In this document: piece by piece, positions 1 to 9,607 of the stretch
Layout of the letters: each line of letters starts with the position of its first letter
Numbering within the stretch: the first letter of the stretch is position 1
DNA from: Loigolactobacillus iwatensis
GTDB lineage: Bacteria > Bacillota > Bacilli > Lactobacillales > Lactobacillaceae
NCBI RefSeq assembly: GCF_003950295.1
Contig: NZ_RHNP01000003.1
Coordinates: 1-64,000 of the forward strand
Reading direction: 5' to 3'
DNA length: 64,000 nt
The notes under the pieces: model-generated
What the model saw: the letters and a program-made list of their open reading frames with translations, nothing else
What the model was told of the DNA's origin: nothing
Database searches by the model: none
Made by a program: the position numbers and the translations under genes

Positions 1-90
1 ATCGCAGCCTAGCTTGCCGAATGATTCGCGCAGCGGATCGTTTGGTGAGCGTAGCTAAGCACAGGGGGCTGCCTTTTAACGCACGTTCCA
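1..90 (+). repeat. Palindromic repeat, right part (cut by window edge)
   Basis: Starts inside an element at the window edge. It shows the inner hairpin arms (CCGAATGATTCGC and GCGGATCGTTTGG, paired with G-U) and a right end GCTGCCTTTTAACGCACGTT. It is almost identical to the right half of the next copy. Confidence 0.8.
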
Positions 91-100
91 GAATAGAAGG

Positions 101-265
101 AGTGGCACAAAAAGGCGTTTAGGCTCCGAGCATTACTGACGATGTCGATCGGACTAGGATGAACCAAAGTCCGAATCGCAGCCTAGCTTGCCGAATGATT
201 CGCGCAGCGGATCGTTTGGTGAGCGTAGCTAAGCACAGGGGGCTGCCTTTTTAGCGCACGTTCCA
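101..265 (+). repeat. Palindromic repeat, medium form
   Basis: About 165 bp. It carries the extra module with the GGACT...AGTCC hairpin (about 140-185) and then the conserved inner hairpin. The ends are diverged (GGCACAAAAAGGCG and GCCTTTTTAGCGCACG). Confidence 0.8.
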
Positions 266-274
266 GAAAAGAAG

Positions 275-342
275 GAGTGTTTGGAAAGGCGCCCAGGTTC
301 CGAGCATTAACCAAAAGATACGACTAAAAGTATTTCCAGATC
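275..342 (+). repeat. Palindromic repeat, left-half fragment
   Basis: Begins with GAGTGTTTGGAAAGGCGCC and keeps the AGGTTCCGAGCATTA segment, then loses the core. It lies just upstream of the ABC permease RBS, and I see no clear promoter between them. Confidence 0.6.
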
Positions 343-383
343 TAGCGCCAAATAACCCCCAAAAAAGCAAGGAGATGATGAGT

Positions 384-1184
384 ATGCAAACATTAACGGC
401 GACGGAACACGCACCAGTTAAAAAAGTACACTTCACCGGTCGGAAATTATTACCGTGGTTGGTGCCAGGCCTACTAATTATCGGTTGGCAGGTTGCCAGC
501 ATGTTAAACGTTTTACCGGCATCAATTTTGCCTTCACCGGTGGATGTTTTGAAGCAAGGTGTGAAACTTTGGCAAACAGGTGATTTGCAGACTAACTTAA
601 GTATTAGCCTGTACCGTGCCAGTATTGGATTTTTGATTGGTGGGAGCCTTGGCTTTGGTTTAGCGTTACTCACGGCTTTGTCGAAAACCGCCCGGGCACT
701 TTTGGATTCTTCAATTCAAATGTTGCGGAATATCCCTCATTTATCGTTAATTCCGTTAATTATTATCTGGTTTGGAATTGGGGAGACAGCCAAAATTTCG
801 TTGGTCGCAATTGGCGTGCTATTTCCAATCTACATTAATACTTACCAAGGGTTAACCACCGGCGATAAATCGCTGCTAGAGATGGGTCGTTCTTACGGCT
901 TGTCGAAAACGAAGCTGTTTACCCGAATTATTTTCCCCGGGGCACTACCGAGCATCTTAAACGGGGTACGGTATGCGCTGGGCGTGATGTGGACGACGTT
1001 GATTGTTGCCGAAACAATCGCTTCAAGTTCTGGCATTGGCTATATGTCAACGAACGCACAGGATTTTCTCGATATGAAAACAATCTTGCTCTGTATAGCG
1101 ATTTACGCACTACTTGGCAAATTATCCGATTTGATGGCCAAATGGTTGGAAGGCATCTTACTCGATTGGCAACAGAAGGGATAG
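384..1184 (+). CDS. ABC transporter permease, SsuC/TauC type
   Basis: A 266-residue integral membrane permease of the BPD_transp_1 family, used for sulfonates, taurine, nitrate or related anions. About six hydrophobic segments are visible. The EAA-like cytoplasmic loop lies around residues 165-190 (LLEMGRSYGLSKTKLFTRII, typical of SsuC). The AAGGAG at 369-374 directly touches the first ATG (375), so the ATG at 384, nine bases downstream, is the better start. The ATPase follows 7 bp later. No binding-protein gene lies downstream, so it must be upstream of the window or elsewhere. The substrate is not determinable from the permease alone. Confidence 0.85.
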   Translation: MQTLTATEHAPVKKVHFTGRKLLPWLVPGLLIIGWQVASMLNVLPASILPSPVDVLKQGVKLWQTGDLQTNLSISLYRASIGFLIGGSLGFGLALLTALSKTARALLDSSIQMLRNIPHLSLIPLIIIWFGIGETAKISLVAIGVLFPIYINTYQGLTTGDKSLLEMGRSYGLSKTKLFTRIIFPGALPSILNGVRYALGVMWTTLIVAETIASSSGIGYMSTNAQDFLDMKTILLCIAIYALLGKLSDLMAKWLEGILLDWQQKG

Positions 1185-1191
1185 TGAGTTA

Positions 1192-1935
1192 ATGTTGCAA
1201 AAAAATTTAATTGAAGTACGTCACATTCAAAAAGTTTACAGTGAGCGCCTTGTTTTGAATAACATTGACTTCACCATTGCGGCCGGTGATTTTGTCGCCT
1301 TAGTCGGGATGAGTGGCGGTGGTAAAAGTACCTTGCTACGCTTGTTGGCAGGACTAGAAGCGCCAACTAGTGGTGAAATTTTGCAAAATGATGTTGCGGT
1401 AACTGGTCTGAATACGAAGTGCCGCGTGATGTTTCAGGAGGACCGTTTGCTGCCGTGGTTCAATGTTTTAGAGAACGTTACGCTAGGTGATAAGCAACCT
1501 GAACAAATTGCCAAGGCCACTGAATTATTGGATTTAGTCGAGCTGGCCGATTTTTTGGCGGCTTATCCACAAAGTCTTTCTGGTGGTCAAAAACAACGAG
1601 TGGCCTTGGCTCGTGCATTAATGGCTGATCCAGAATTGCTTCTTTTAGACGAACCACTGGGAGCTTTAGATGCGCTGACCCGCCAGAAAATGCAAAAATT
1701 AATTCTAAAAATTTGGCAGAAACGGCAAGTGACAATTGTTTTAGTTACCCACGATGTCACCGAAGCAGTCAGAATGGCCACCAAGGTATTGGTCATTAAG
1801 GACCAAAAAATTGCTTGGCAAACGGCGATTGATCTGGCTTATCCAAGGGAAAATCTGGTTGAAGTTGATCAGGCTGCCCAGCAGATAACCCAAGTGATTT
1901 TGAACGAACATGAACATCAGGAAAAAGAAGCTTAG
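1192..1935 (+). CDS. ABC transporter ATPase, SsuB type
   Basis: A 247-residue ATP-binding subunit partnering the preceding permease. Visible motifs: Walker A GMSGGGKST (about residues 40-48), Q-loop MFQEDRLLPW (the RLLPW continuation is typical of SsuB/TauB ATPases), signature LSGGQKQRVALARAL, Walker B LLLLDEPLGALD, and the switch histidine in LVTHDVTEAV. ATG follows AGAAGGG. A strong terminator follows at 1963. The family and Q-loop favour an aliphatic sulfonate or taurine-like sulfur source, but nitrate- or pyrimidine-precursor-type transporters share this architecture. Confidence 0.88.
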   Translation: MLQKNLIEVRHIQKVYSERLVLNNIDFTIAAGDFVALVGMSGGGKSTLLRLLAGLEAPTSGEILQNDVAVTGLNTKCRVMFQEDRLLPWFNVLENVTLGDKQPEQIAKATELLDLVELADFLAAYPQSLSGGQKQRVALARALMADPELLLLDEPLGALDALTRQKMQKLILKIWQKRQVTIVLVTHDVTEAVRMATKVLVIKDQKIAWQTAIDLAYPRENLVEVDQAAQQITQVILNEHEHQEKEA

Positions 1936-1962
1936 GTAAAAAATTAAAACTGAAACTCACAC

Positions 1963-1996
1963 AAAAATAACTCAGATCATATCTGAGTTATTTTTA
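1963..1996 (+). terminator. Intrinsic terminator after ABC operon
   Basis: Perfect 11-bp stem ATAACTCAGAT / ATCTGAGTTAT with a CAT loop, flanked by A4 and T5, so it could stop transcription from both sides. It ends the permease-ATPase operon ahead of the adhesin gene. Confidence 0.9.
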
Positions 1997-2163
1997 TGTC
2001 TACTAAATCAGGAAAGTCAGATTTTGTAAGAAAGCGCTCAAAAGTTGGGATTAATTTATATAATTATTGGTATATAATTTAATTGTGTATACGTTATTTT
2101 ATTTTAATGAGATAAATGAACAATAAATGACATAATTACAAAACAAAAGGGGAGTGCGTTTAA

Positions 2164-5100
2164 ATGGTGAGTCGTTATAGGATGTATAAAGCTGGTAAAT
2201 TTTGGGTCTTTGCTGGAATTACAACGGCTGGCCTATTAAGCGGCATGATTCTTGGCGGAACTAAGGCCGATGCGGCGACGGTCCAAGCTAGTTCGACTGC
2301 TGCACAAGAAGTAACGGCTGGCTCGGCGGCCACATCTGGTAATACCTTGATCTTAGCTAACTCAACAGCAACTAATTCAGTGAGCAATACTTCAGCGGAA
2401 ACTAGCAGTGCTGTTACGTCTACTAGTAGTGCGGCCGCCAGTCCAAGCACGGCTGGTACTGGTAGTTCTGCGGCGGCCACAAGTAGCGAAAGTTCTGCGG
2501 CGAAATCCGACAGTAATACAATCGCCAGTATAAATTCGGCGAGTGATAGTAGCTCTGCAACGGCAAGCAATAGTGGTACCGCGACCAAATCGGCTGCCAG
2601 TACTGCATCTGGAGCGGTGGCGACAAGCACGGCCACAAGTGATTCAAGTACGGCAGCTAGTCAAGCAGGTACTGGCGTAGTAGATTCAAATCCGACTAAG
2701 CAGGAAACTTCGGCCGGTAGTGCAACTCCAGATAGCACGGCTTCTAATAGCACAACTTACGATGGTGCAACAACTGGTAGTACCACAACTGACGCTACTT
2801 CATTAGCAGGTTCAACTAACTCAGCAACAAATTCTGCACCAAAAGCAGTTACTGGGCAAACTAGTGCGATAAACGCTAAGTCAACAGCAGTTTCAGCAGC
2901 CATGGCGGCCAGAATTTTAGCGCCACAGCTGTTAGCGGCGGCAGTTAAACAAGCAACCGACGTTGATTTGAAGTTATTAAGCAATAAATCAACAACGACG
3001 GATTTTCCAGCTACTTATACTGCGCCAAACTATAATTCATACGTTTTTTTAGGGGTTTCTGGCACCTTTGATATTGATAGCACCGATTTAGCTAAAGGTG
3101 ATACAGTTCTAATTCAAACGTTGACCCATGACCTAGATAATACGTTGTCTGGTTTTAAGGCGGATGGACCAAAGCCAGCAGTGACCTTAAAAGATGGTAC
3201 GGAAATTGGTTATTTGACTTATGATGCAACGGCCGGTGGAATCGTGCTTAAAGTTGATAATGATGTGACTAGTATTGGTACGCAAGCCTTCACAATTTCA
3301 GCGCCTTGGCTCGCTTATTATCAGCAAACAAGCGCATCTTACGCAACTGGTTCAACTGATACGTTACATTTCGGAGATACAAATTATACCGTAATCTATA
3401 ACAAAATTAACTTAACGGATGCGCAAAAATTAACGGGTAATTATTTAAGCGTAGCAACATCAGCGACTGGTGCAAGCTTACTGGCTAATAATTTTCAAAT
3501 TTCGATTGCGACAGATACTGATTTTACCACTTTGCAAAACAGTGAGGGACAGACTGGAACTGTTGCTAGTGGGCCAGTCGAGTTTGCTCAAAAAATTAAT
3601 AACTCAAGTGCCTACACAATGGGTTCCCGGGTAGGCTATTCCTTATCTTATGGAACGGTTGGTCAAGATGGCAAACTACAAGGTACGCCTGCTAATACCG
3701 TTTTAGCGAGTATGGTCAAAGGTGGGTATGTTTACATAACAAATACCAACTATGGTGCAGGATTAACGCTGGATCAAATGCGTGCGAGGGCCGAGGCAAC
3801 ACCTGATGTCAGCACTGCCGGTTACTCTTTGCAAGCAGATGGCAGCTACTTGACGTTTACATATATTGCCGCGGCGGACCTTAAGCTTGATCAGGCGGCC
3901 TTTAGTGCATTAATGACGGCCAGCTCTCCATTGGCGGAGACTGATTCAGGATTGCAAGATGCGCTTGACTATCATTATGGTGTCTTAGACGGCCGAGCGT
4001 TAGGGGTAACTATTTCTAATTCGATCAACTTTGCCGATTCTACCATTGCTAATGACGCGACAGAAGAAACGATAAACCCAGTAACCGGGGCACCCCTTCT
4101 TAATGCTACTGGAACTTCAACGCCTAACACAGTCAGTGTAACTGGTAAATCTAGCGTCATTGTCCATTACGTTGATGAACAAGGCAATGATTTGACTGTA
4201 CCAGTCACGACTACTGGTGCGCCTGGAATTGCAAACACGGCTGAAGTTCAACCTTTTGCTGGTTATGAAGTGACGCAAGTTGCGACGATTCCTGGGGCGA
4301 ACGTTGTCAGCGGTTCGATTAATGGTGGGACTACTAATTATGAAGATGTTTTTCCGGCCGATGGCACTGAAATGAATATTTACTACGTTTATAAGGCTCT
4401 TCCCCAAGCGGCAACAATCACTTATATTGATGACACGACTAAAGAGACATTGGATGACGTTGATACGGTTGATGGTGTGACTGGGGCTGCTATCGATTAT
4501 TCAACGGCTGATCGGATTACTGACTATGAAACAGCTGGCTATGTGCTGGTCAGCGATGGTTTTTTGACAGGGGCAACGTTTGATACTGATACAGCAACGG
4601 ATCAGGCTTTTGTAGTGCATTTGAAACACGATACTACGAGCAAAGATGAAACTGCCCAAGTGACGCAAACTGTTCATTATCAATACGCTGATGGCACGCC
4701 GGCTTTTGATGACGTGACTGATGCGGTTAATTTTAGCTGTGTTGCAACCACTGATAAAGTGACTGGCGAAGTTAGTTACTCAGATTGGATAGCTGCCAAT
4801 GGTGACACTAGTTTTGCGGCCAAATCATCACCAGAGTTGGTTGGGTACACGCCTAGTCAAAGCGAGATTGCAACGGTCACTGGGATAACTGCGACTGATA
4901 AAGATTATGAGTCAACAGTAATTTATACAGCCGACCTGCAAAAGGCCAGTGTTACTTACATTGATGACACAACTGGAGACATCCTAGCAACTGTTCCTTT
5001 ACAGGGTGACAGTGGTAGTACCAGCGATTATCAAACAACGGCTGCTAAAGATACTTATGTAGCGCAAAATTATAAAGTTGTCAGCGATGATTTTCCAGCA

Positions 5101-8100
5101 GCTGGATTAACTTTTGATACAGATAAAGATACGGATCAGGCTTATGTAGTGCATTTAGCTCATACCTTCACTACCGCGGACGAAAATCAGACTGTCAATC
5201 GAGTAATCCATTATGTTTATGCAGATCAAACAACGGCCAAACCGGATGCGACCACTAGCGTAACTTTCACGCGAACGGTGACAACGGATGAGGTAACTGG
5301 TTTACCGACCGCTACTACTGACTGGGTTGTTACTACTGGCAGCGCTGCTTTTGCTGCAGTGGCTTCACCAACGATTGCCGGTTATACGCCTGATAAGGCA
5401 ACGGTGGCGGGACAAACCGTGACCGTTGATAGTGATGATATTGAAGATACCGTGACCTATAAGGTTGACCTACAAAAGGCCAGTGTTACCTACATTGATG
5501 ACACAACTGGAGACATCCTAGCAACTGTTCCTTTACAGGGTGACAGTGGCAGTACCAGCGATTATCAAACGGCAGCGACCAAGGCTACTTATGTAGCGCA
5601 AAATTATCAAGTTGTCAGTGATGATTTTCCAGTAACTGGATTAACTTTCGATACAGATAAAGATACGGATCAAACTTTTGAAGTGCATTTAGCCCATACC
5701 TTCACTACGGCGGACGAAAAGCAAACTGCCAGTCGCGTGATCCACTATGTCTATGCAAATGGCAATACGGCAGCTCCTGATGCTACTGCTAATGCCGATT
5801 TCACGCGGGTAGTGACAACGGATAAGGTAACTGGTCGCCAGACATATACTGACTGGGGGACTGCTGCATTTACTGCAGTGGTTTCGCCGGCGATCACTGG
5901 CTATACGCCTGACAAGGCAACAGTCGCTGGACAAACTGTGACTGCAGATAGTGGCAAAAATGAAATCACGGTTACTTACAACGGTGCTGCACAGCGCGCC
6001 ACGGTCAAATATGTTGATGACACAACGGGACAACAGTTAGGTGCTGTTGATACGATTGATGGTGTTACCGGTGCGGCTATCGATTATTCAACGGCTACCC
6101 GGATTGGCGACTATGAAGCTGCCGGCTATGTGCTGGTTGGCGATGGCTTTTCAGCTGGGGCAACGTTTGATACTGATACGGCAACCGATCAGGCTTTTGA
6201 AGTGCATTTGAAACATGGGACGGCCACTACTTCAGAAACTGATCCGGTCAAACGTGTAATCCATTATGTTTACGAAAATGGTGATAAAGCGGCCAATGAT
6301 GTTACTGATAACGTCACTTTCACGCGCAATGTAACGACTGATAAGGTAACTAATGTGAAAACACCGACTGCATGGATCGTATCTACTGGTAATGCGAATT
6401 TTACTACAAAAATTTCACCAATAATTGCTGGCTATACACCTAATGAGACGGAAATAGCCGGACAAACCGTTACGGCTGGCACAGCTGATATTGAAGATAC
6501 CGTGACCTATAAAATTGATGCGCAAAAAGCGAGTGTCACTTACGTTGACGACACGACTGGACAAACATTGGCAACTAAAACTTTGACTGGTGACAGTGGT
6601 AGTACCAGCAATTACCAAACGGCCGCAACCAAGGCCGCTTATGTGGCGCAAAATTATCAAGTTGTCAGTGATGATTTTCCGGTCGCTGGATTAACTTTCG
6701 ATACAGATAAAGATACGGATCAAACTTTTGAAGTGCATTTAGCCCATACCTTCACTACAGCGGACGAAAAGCAAACTGCCAGTCGCGTGATCCACTATGT
6801 CTATGCAAACGGCAATACGGCGGCGCCTGATGCTACTGCTAATGCCGATTTCACGCGAACGGTGACAACGGATAAGGTAACTGGTCGCCAGACATATACT
6901 GACTGGGGGACTGCTGCTTTTACTGCAGTGGTTTCACCGGTAATCACTGGCTATACGCCTGATCAGGCAACGGTTGCGGGACAAACTGTGACTGCGGATA
7001 GTGGCAAAAATGAGATCACGGTTACTTACAACGGTGATCTGCAGCACGCCACCGTCAGCTACATTGATGACACGACTGGAAAAACACTGAAGCAAGATTT
7101 CCTTACTGGCCAGTCTGATCAGTCCGCTGATTATTCGACGGCAGCGACGAAGACGGCTTATATTACCGCCGGCTATGCAGTTGTAAGTGATAATTATCCG
7201 GGCACCGCGTTTGTTTTTGATGAAGTTACGGGGACGACCCAAAATTATGCAGTTCATTTGACTCACGCCACGACGAGCAAAGATGAGTCCGCCCAGGTGA
7301 CGCAGACTGTTCATTATCAATATGCTAATGGTAAACAGGCCTTTGCCGACGTGAATGATGCGGTTAATTTTAGTTGCACTGCAACCACTGATAAAGTGAC
7401 TGGCGAAGTTAGTTATTCAGTCTGGACGGCCACCAATGGTGACACTAGTTTTACGGCTAAATTATCACCGAAGTTGGCTGGCTACACCTCTAATCCAGGC
7501 GAGATTGCGGCGGTCACTGGTTTAACGGCGACTGACGCAAATCGTGAAACAACGGTTATTTACACGGCCGACCAACAAAAGGCGACGATCACTTACGTTG
7601 ATGACACGACTGGAAAGACGTTAAAAGTTGATGGAATCGAGGGCGCTACTGGGACTGCGATGAACTATCAAACTGCTACACAGATCAATCAGTACACGGC
7701 CATGGGTTATAAGTTTGTTAGTGATAATTTCCCAGCCGCAGGTATGTTTGATGCTGATACGGCAGCTGATCAGGCCTATACGGTTCATTTGGCACACACG
7801 TTTAGCGAGGTTAGTGAAAATAAAACAGTTAACCGTACGATTCATTATCAATTTGCTGACGGTACGGCCGCGGCGGCTGATGTAACTGATGGTGTGACTT
7901 TCACCCGAAATGGTACGAAAGATGCAGTAACGGGTGGCACAACATTTTCAAACTGGACGACTAAAAATAATGCCTTTGCTACCAAAATTTCACCAACGAT
8001 TACTGGTTATACACCAGATCTGTCAGAAGTCGCCGGGCAAACGGTTACCGCTGCTAGTGCCGATGTTGAAGTCACTGTTAAGTACACGGCCGATCAACAA

Positions 8101-9066
8101 AAGGCGGTGGTCAGTTACATTGATGACACCACGGGTAAGGTTTTGACGGTTGAAACGCTGACCGGCAATAGTGGCAGCACCAGCGATTATCAAACGACAG
8201 CGACTAAGGCAGCTTACGTTGCGCAAGGTTATGCAGTTAGCAGCGATAATTTTCCGGCTACTGGATTGATATTCGATCAAGACAAAAATGTTGACCAACA
8301 CTATGAAGTTCATCTGGTTCACGGTACGACAGCAACGGACGAAAATAAGACGGTCAAGCAAACCATCCATTATGTTTATACCGATGGGAAAACGGCCGCT
8401 CCTGATAGCATTGATACGGTGGCATTTACGCGGACTGCAACGACGGATAAAGTAACCGGCGTCACGGTAGATACTGCGTGGACGGCCAATAATGGTGATG
8501 ATCGGTTTGACGCTAAAGTTTCGCCAACAATCACTGGTTATGTTCCCGATCAGGCAGAGGTGGCCGCAGTAACTGGGCTCAATGCCGGCGATACTGACCA
8601 AACGGTGGTTGTCACGTACACGGCAACGCAGCCAGGCACCCCGGGAACGCCGACGGAACCAACAGAACCAGGTACGCCAACAACGCCAACGGAACCGGGG
8701 ACACCAGCAACACCGACGGAACCGACAGAGCCAGGCACGCCAACAACACCGACGCAACCGGCAGAACCAAGTACATCGGAAACACCGACGCAACCAACAG
8801 AATCTGAAACAGCGGTAACACCGGAGACGCCAGTAACTTCTGCTAAGACGACTGAAACAGTAGCATCCGTGACGCCAGCGGCCGCAACAACATCTAATGT
8901 TAAAGCGCAAAACACGCAAAAGGTTAAACTAACGGCGGATAAAACGGTAGGTGCCGCACGGTTACCACAAACTGGTGCTGCAAACGAATCGTTCTTGACT
9001 TCGATTGGAATATTGATGTTAACGGCACTTAGTTCATTGATGTTTTGGCGAAAGCGCAAAGAATAG
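2164..9066 (+). CDS. Giant LPXTG mucin-binding adhesin with eight tandem repeats
   Basis: A 2300-residue cell-wall-anchored surface protein. The N-terminus has a KxYKxGKxW-type signal (RMYKAGKFW, residues 6-14) followed by a hydrophobic segment and a likely cleavage after ADA (about 35-38). Residues 38-250 are Ser/Thr/Ala-rich. Residues 265-650 form a globular adhesin-like region I cannot name. A MucBP domain spans about 662-745. From about 750 to 2156 there are eight repeats of 173-179 residues, each a MucBP_2-like half (Y-I/V-DDTTG) and a Mub B2-like half (HYxYxxG ... GYTPD). A Thr/Pro/Glu-rich wall spacer follows. The anchor is LPQTG (2267-2271), then a hydrophobic helix and RKRKE. Such proteins bind mucus glycans; the ligand here is inferred. 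SD AAAGGGGA precedes the ATG. Confidence 0.95.
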   Translation: MVSRYRMYKAGKFWVFAGITTAGLLSGMILGGTKADAATVQASSTAAQEVTAGSAATSGNTLILANSTATNSVSNTSAETSSAVTSTSSAAASPSTAGTGSSAAATSSESSAAKSDSNTIASINSASDSSSATASNSGTATKSAASTASGAVATSTATSDSSTAASQAGTGVVDSNPTKQETSAGSATPDSTASNSTTYDGATTGSTTTDATSLAGSTNSATNSAPKAVTGQTSAINAKSTAVSAAMAARILAPQLLAAAVKQATDVDLKLLSNKSTTTDFPATYTAPNYNSYVFLGVSGTFDIDSTDLAKGDTVLIQTLTHDLDNTLSGFKADGPKPAVTLKDGTEIGYLTYDATAGGIVLKVDNDVTSIGTQAFTISAPWLAYYQQTSASYATGSTDTLHFGDTNYTVIYNKINLTDAQKLTGNYLSVATSATGASLLANNFQISIATDTDFTTLQNSEGQTGTVASGPVEFAQKINNSSAYTMGSRVGYSLSYGTVGQDGKLQGTPANTVLASMVKGGYVYITNTNYGAGLTLDQMRARAEATPDVSTAGYSLQADGSYLTFTYIAAADLKLDQAAFSALMTASSPLAETDSGLQDALDYHYGVLDGRALGVTISNSINFADSTIANDATEETINPVTGAPLLNATGTSTPNTVSVTGKSSVIVHYVDEQGNDLTVPVTTTGAPGIANTAEVQPFAGYEVTQVATIPGANVVSGSINGGTTNYEDVFPADGTEMNIYYVYKALPQAATITYIDDTTKETLDDVDTVDGVTGAAIDYSTADRITDYETAGYVLVSDGFLTGATFDTDTATDQAFVVHLKHDTTSKDETAQVTQTVHYQYADGTPAFDDVTDAVNFSCVATTDKVTGEVSYSDWIAANGDTSFAAKSSPELVGYTPSQSEIATVTGITATDKDYESTVIYTADLQKASVTYIDDTTGDILATVPLQGDSGSTSDYQTTAAKDTYVAQNYKVVSDDFPAAGLTFDTDKDTDQAYVVHLAHTFTTADENQTVNRVIHYVYADQTTAKPDATTSVTFTRTVTTDEVTGLPTATTDWVVTTGSAAFAAVASPTIAGYTPDKATVAGQTVTVDSDDIEDTVTYKVDLQKASVTYIDDTTGDILATVPLQGDSGSTSDYQTAATKATYVAQNYQVVSDDFPVTGLTFDTDKDTDQTFEVHLAHTFTTADEKQTASRVIHYVYANGNTAAPDATANADFTRVVTTDKVTGRQTYTDWGTAAFTAVVSPAITGYTPDKATVAGQTVTADSGKNEITVTYNGAAQRATVKYVDDTTGQQLGAVDTIDGVTGAAIDYSTATRIGDYEAAGYVLVGDGFSAGATFDTDTATDQAFEVHLKHGTATTSETDPVKRVIHYVYENGDKAANDVTDNVTFTRNVTTDKVTNVKTPTAWIVSTGNANFTTKISPIIAGYTPNETEIAGQTVTAGTADIEDTVTYKIDAQKASVTYVDDTTGQTLATKTLTGDSGSTSNYQTAATKAAYVAQNYQVVSDDFPVAGLTFDTDKDTDQTFEVHLAHTFTTADEKQTASRVIHYVYANGNTAAPDATANADFTRTVTTDKVTGRQTYTDWGTAAFTAVVSPVITGYTPDQATVAGQTVTADSGKNEITVTYNGDLQHATVSYIDDTTGKTLKQDFLTGQSDQSADYSTAATKTAYITAGYAVVSDNYPGTAFVFDEVTGTTQNYAVHLTHATTSKDESAQVTQTVHYQYANGKQAFADVNDAVNFSCTATTDKVTGEVSYSVWTATNGDTSFTAKLSPKLAGYTSNPGEIAAVTGLTATDANRETTVIYTADQQKATITYVDDTTGKTLKVDGIEGATGTAMNYQTATQINQYTAMGYKFVSDNFPAAGMFDADTAADQAYTVHLAHTFSEVSENKTVNRTIHYQFADGTAAAADVTDGVTFTRNGTKDAVTGGTTFSNWTTKNNAFATKISPTITGYTPDLSEVAGQTVTAASADVEVTVKYTADQQKAVVSYIDDTTGKVLTVETLTGNSGSTSDYQTTATKAAYVAQGYAVSSDNFPATGLIFDQDKNVDQHYEVHLVHGTTATDENKTVKQTIHYVYTDGKTAAPDSIDTVAFTRTATTDKVTGVTVDTAWTANNGDDRFDAKVSPTITGYVPDQAEVAAVTGLNAGDTDQTVVVTYTATQPGTPGTPTEPTEPGTPTTPTEPGTPATPTEPTEPGTPTTPTQPAEPSTSETPTQPTESETAVTPETPVTSAKTTETVASVTPAAATTSNVKAQNTQKVKLTADKTVGAARLPQTGAANESFLTSIGILMLTALSSLMFWRKRKE
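4411..8628 (+). repeat. Eight in-gene tandem repeats (MucBP_2 + Mub-B2 units)
   Basis: Units begin near 4411, 4943, 5480, 5998, 6530, 7048, 7580 and 8104, giving a period of about 518-537 bp. The openings of units 2 and 3 are nearly identical at DNA level. Most of units 3 and 5 (about 5585-5990 and 6635-7045) is also nearly identical, silent sites included. Units 1 and 6 share a Cys (NFSC) where the others have Thr-Arg. This patchwork suggests recent duplication or gene conversion. Confidence 0.9.
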
Positions 9067-9167
9067 CTGTTATATAAGTCTAATAAAAAATTTAACCTGG
9101 TAATTTAGATTGGTGAATGTACTTCACTATTTGCCACTGTTAGAAAATGTAGAGCTGGAGTCAAAGA

Positions 9168-9223
9168 AAAGCATGGTGCCATTAAAATCGAAACTCAATT
9201 TTAATGGCACCATGCTTTATTTT
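9168..9223 (+). terminator. Strong intrinsic terminator after adhesin gene
   Basis: A 21-bp perfect stem (AAAGCATGGTGCCATTAAAA... with its complement at 9198-9218) and a 9-nt loop, followed by ATTTTT. It lies 100 bp after the adhesin stop codon. Confidence 0.9.
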
Positions 9224-9318
9224 TGCCTGCTTACTTATGGCAGGGCTCTTTGATGCTTGGAGATTTACTATATATATGGATTAGGTAGTTTTTTGATGGG
9301 GCTTTTAACTGATTTGGT

Positions 9319-9482
9319 GGAAACGTGCCAAAAAAGGCAGCCTCCTGTGCTTAGCTACGATCGCCAAATCATCTGTTTCACAGATAATTCGTCAATCTAG
9401 GCTGCGATTCGGACTTCGGTTCATCCTAGTCCGATCGACATCGTCAGTAATGCTCGGAGCCTGAACGCCTTTTTGGGCACTC
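9319..9482 (-). repeat. Palindromic repeat, medium form
   Basis: Reverse-oriented copy with the GGACT-hairpin module and the inner hairpin in its CAGATAATTCG / CAAATCATCTG form. Its right end (AAACGTGCC) is at 9319. It is followed 5 bp later by a second copy in the same orientation. Confidence 0.8.
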
Positions 9483-9487
9483 TGGTT

Positions 9488-9605
9488 TAAACGTGTTTGA
9501 AAAAGCAGCTTCCTGCGGTTAGCTACAATCGTCAAATAATCCACTGCGTGAATTATTCGCCAATTTAGGCTAATCCTCAGAAGCTAAGCGCTTTTTCAAA
9601 CACTC
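9488..9605 (-). repeat. Palindromic repeat, short form, abutting ndh stop
   Basis: Complete short copy. Left end CTTTTTCAAACACTC ends 2-3 bp from the ndh stop codon (9608-9610). The inner hairpin arms are CAAATAATCCAC and GTGAATTATTCG. It probably serves as the 3' end of the ndh transcript. Confidence 0.85.
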
Positions 9606-9607
9606 TT

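Noticed and set aside
2175-2984. Long open frames on the minus strand opposite the adhesin N-terminus
   Set aside because: They mirror the biased Ser/Thr/Ala codons of the plus-strand gene; no RBS and no recognisable protein.
8023-8919. 298-codon minus-strand frame rich in Arg/Cys/Trp opposite the adhesin C-terminus
   Set aside because: Composition is that of an antisense of a Thr/Pro/Glu repeat; it is a shadow frame.
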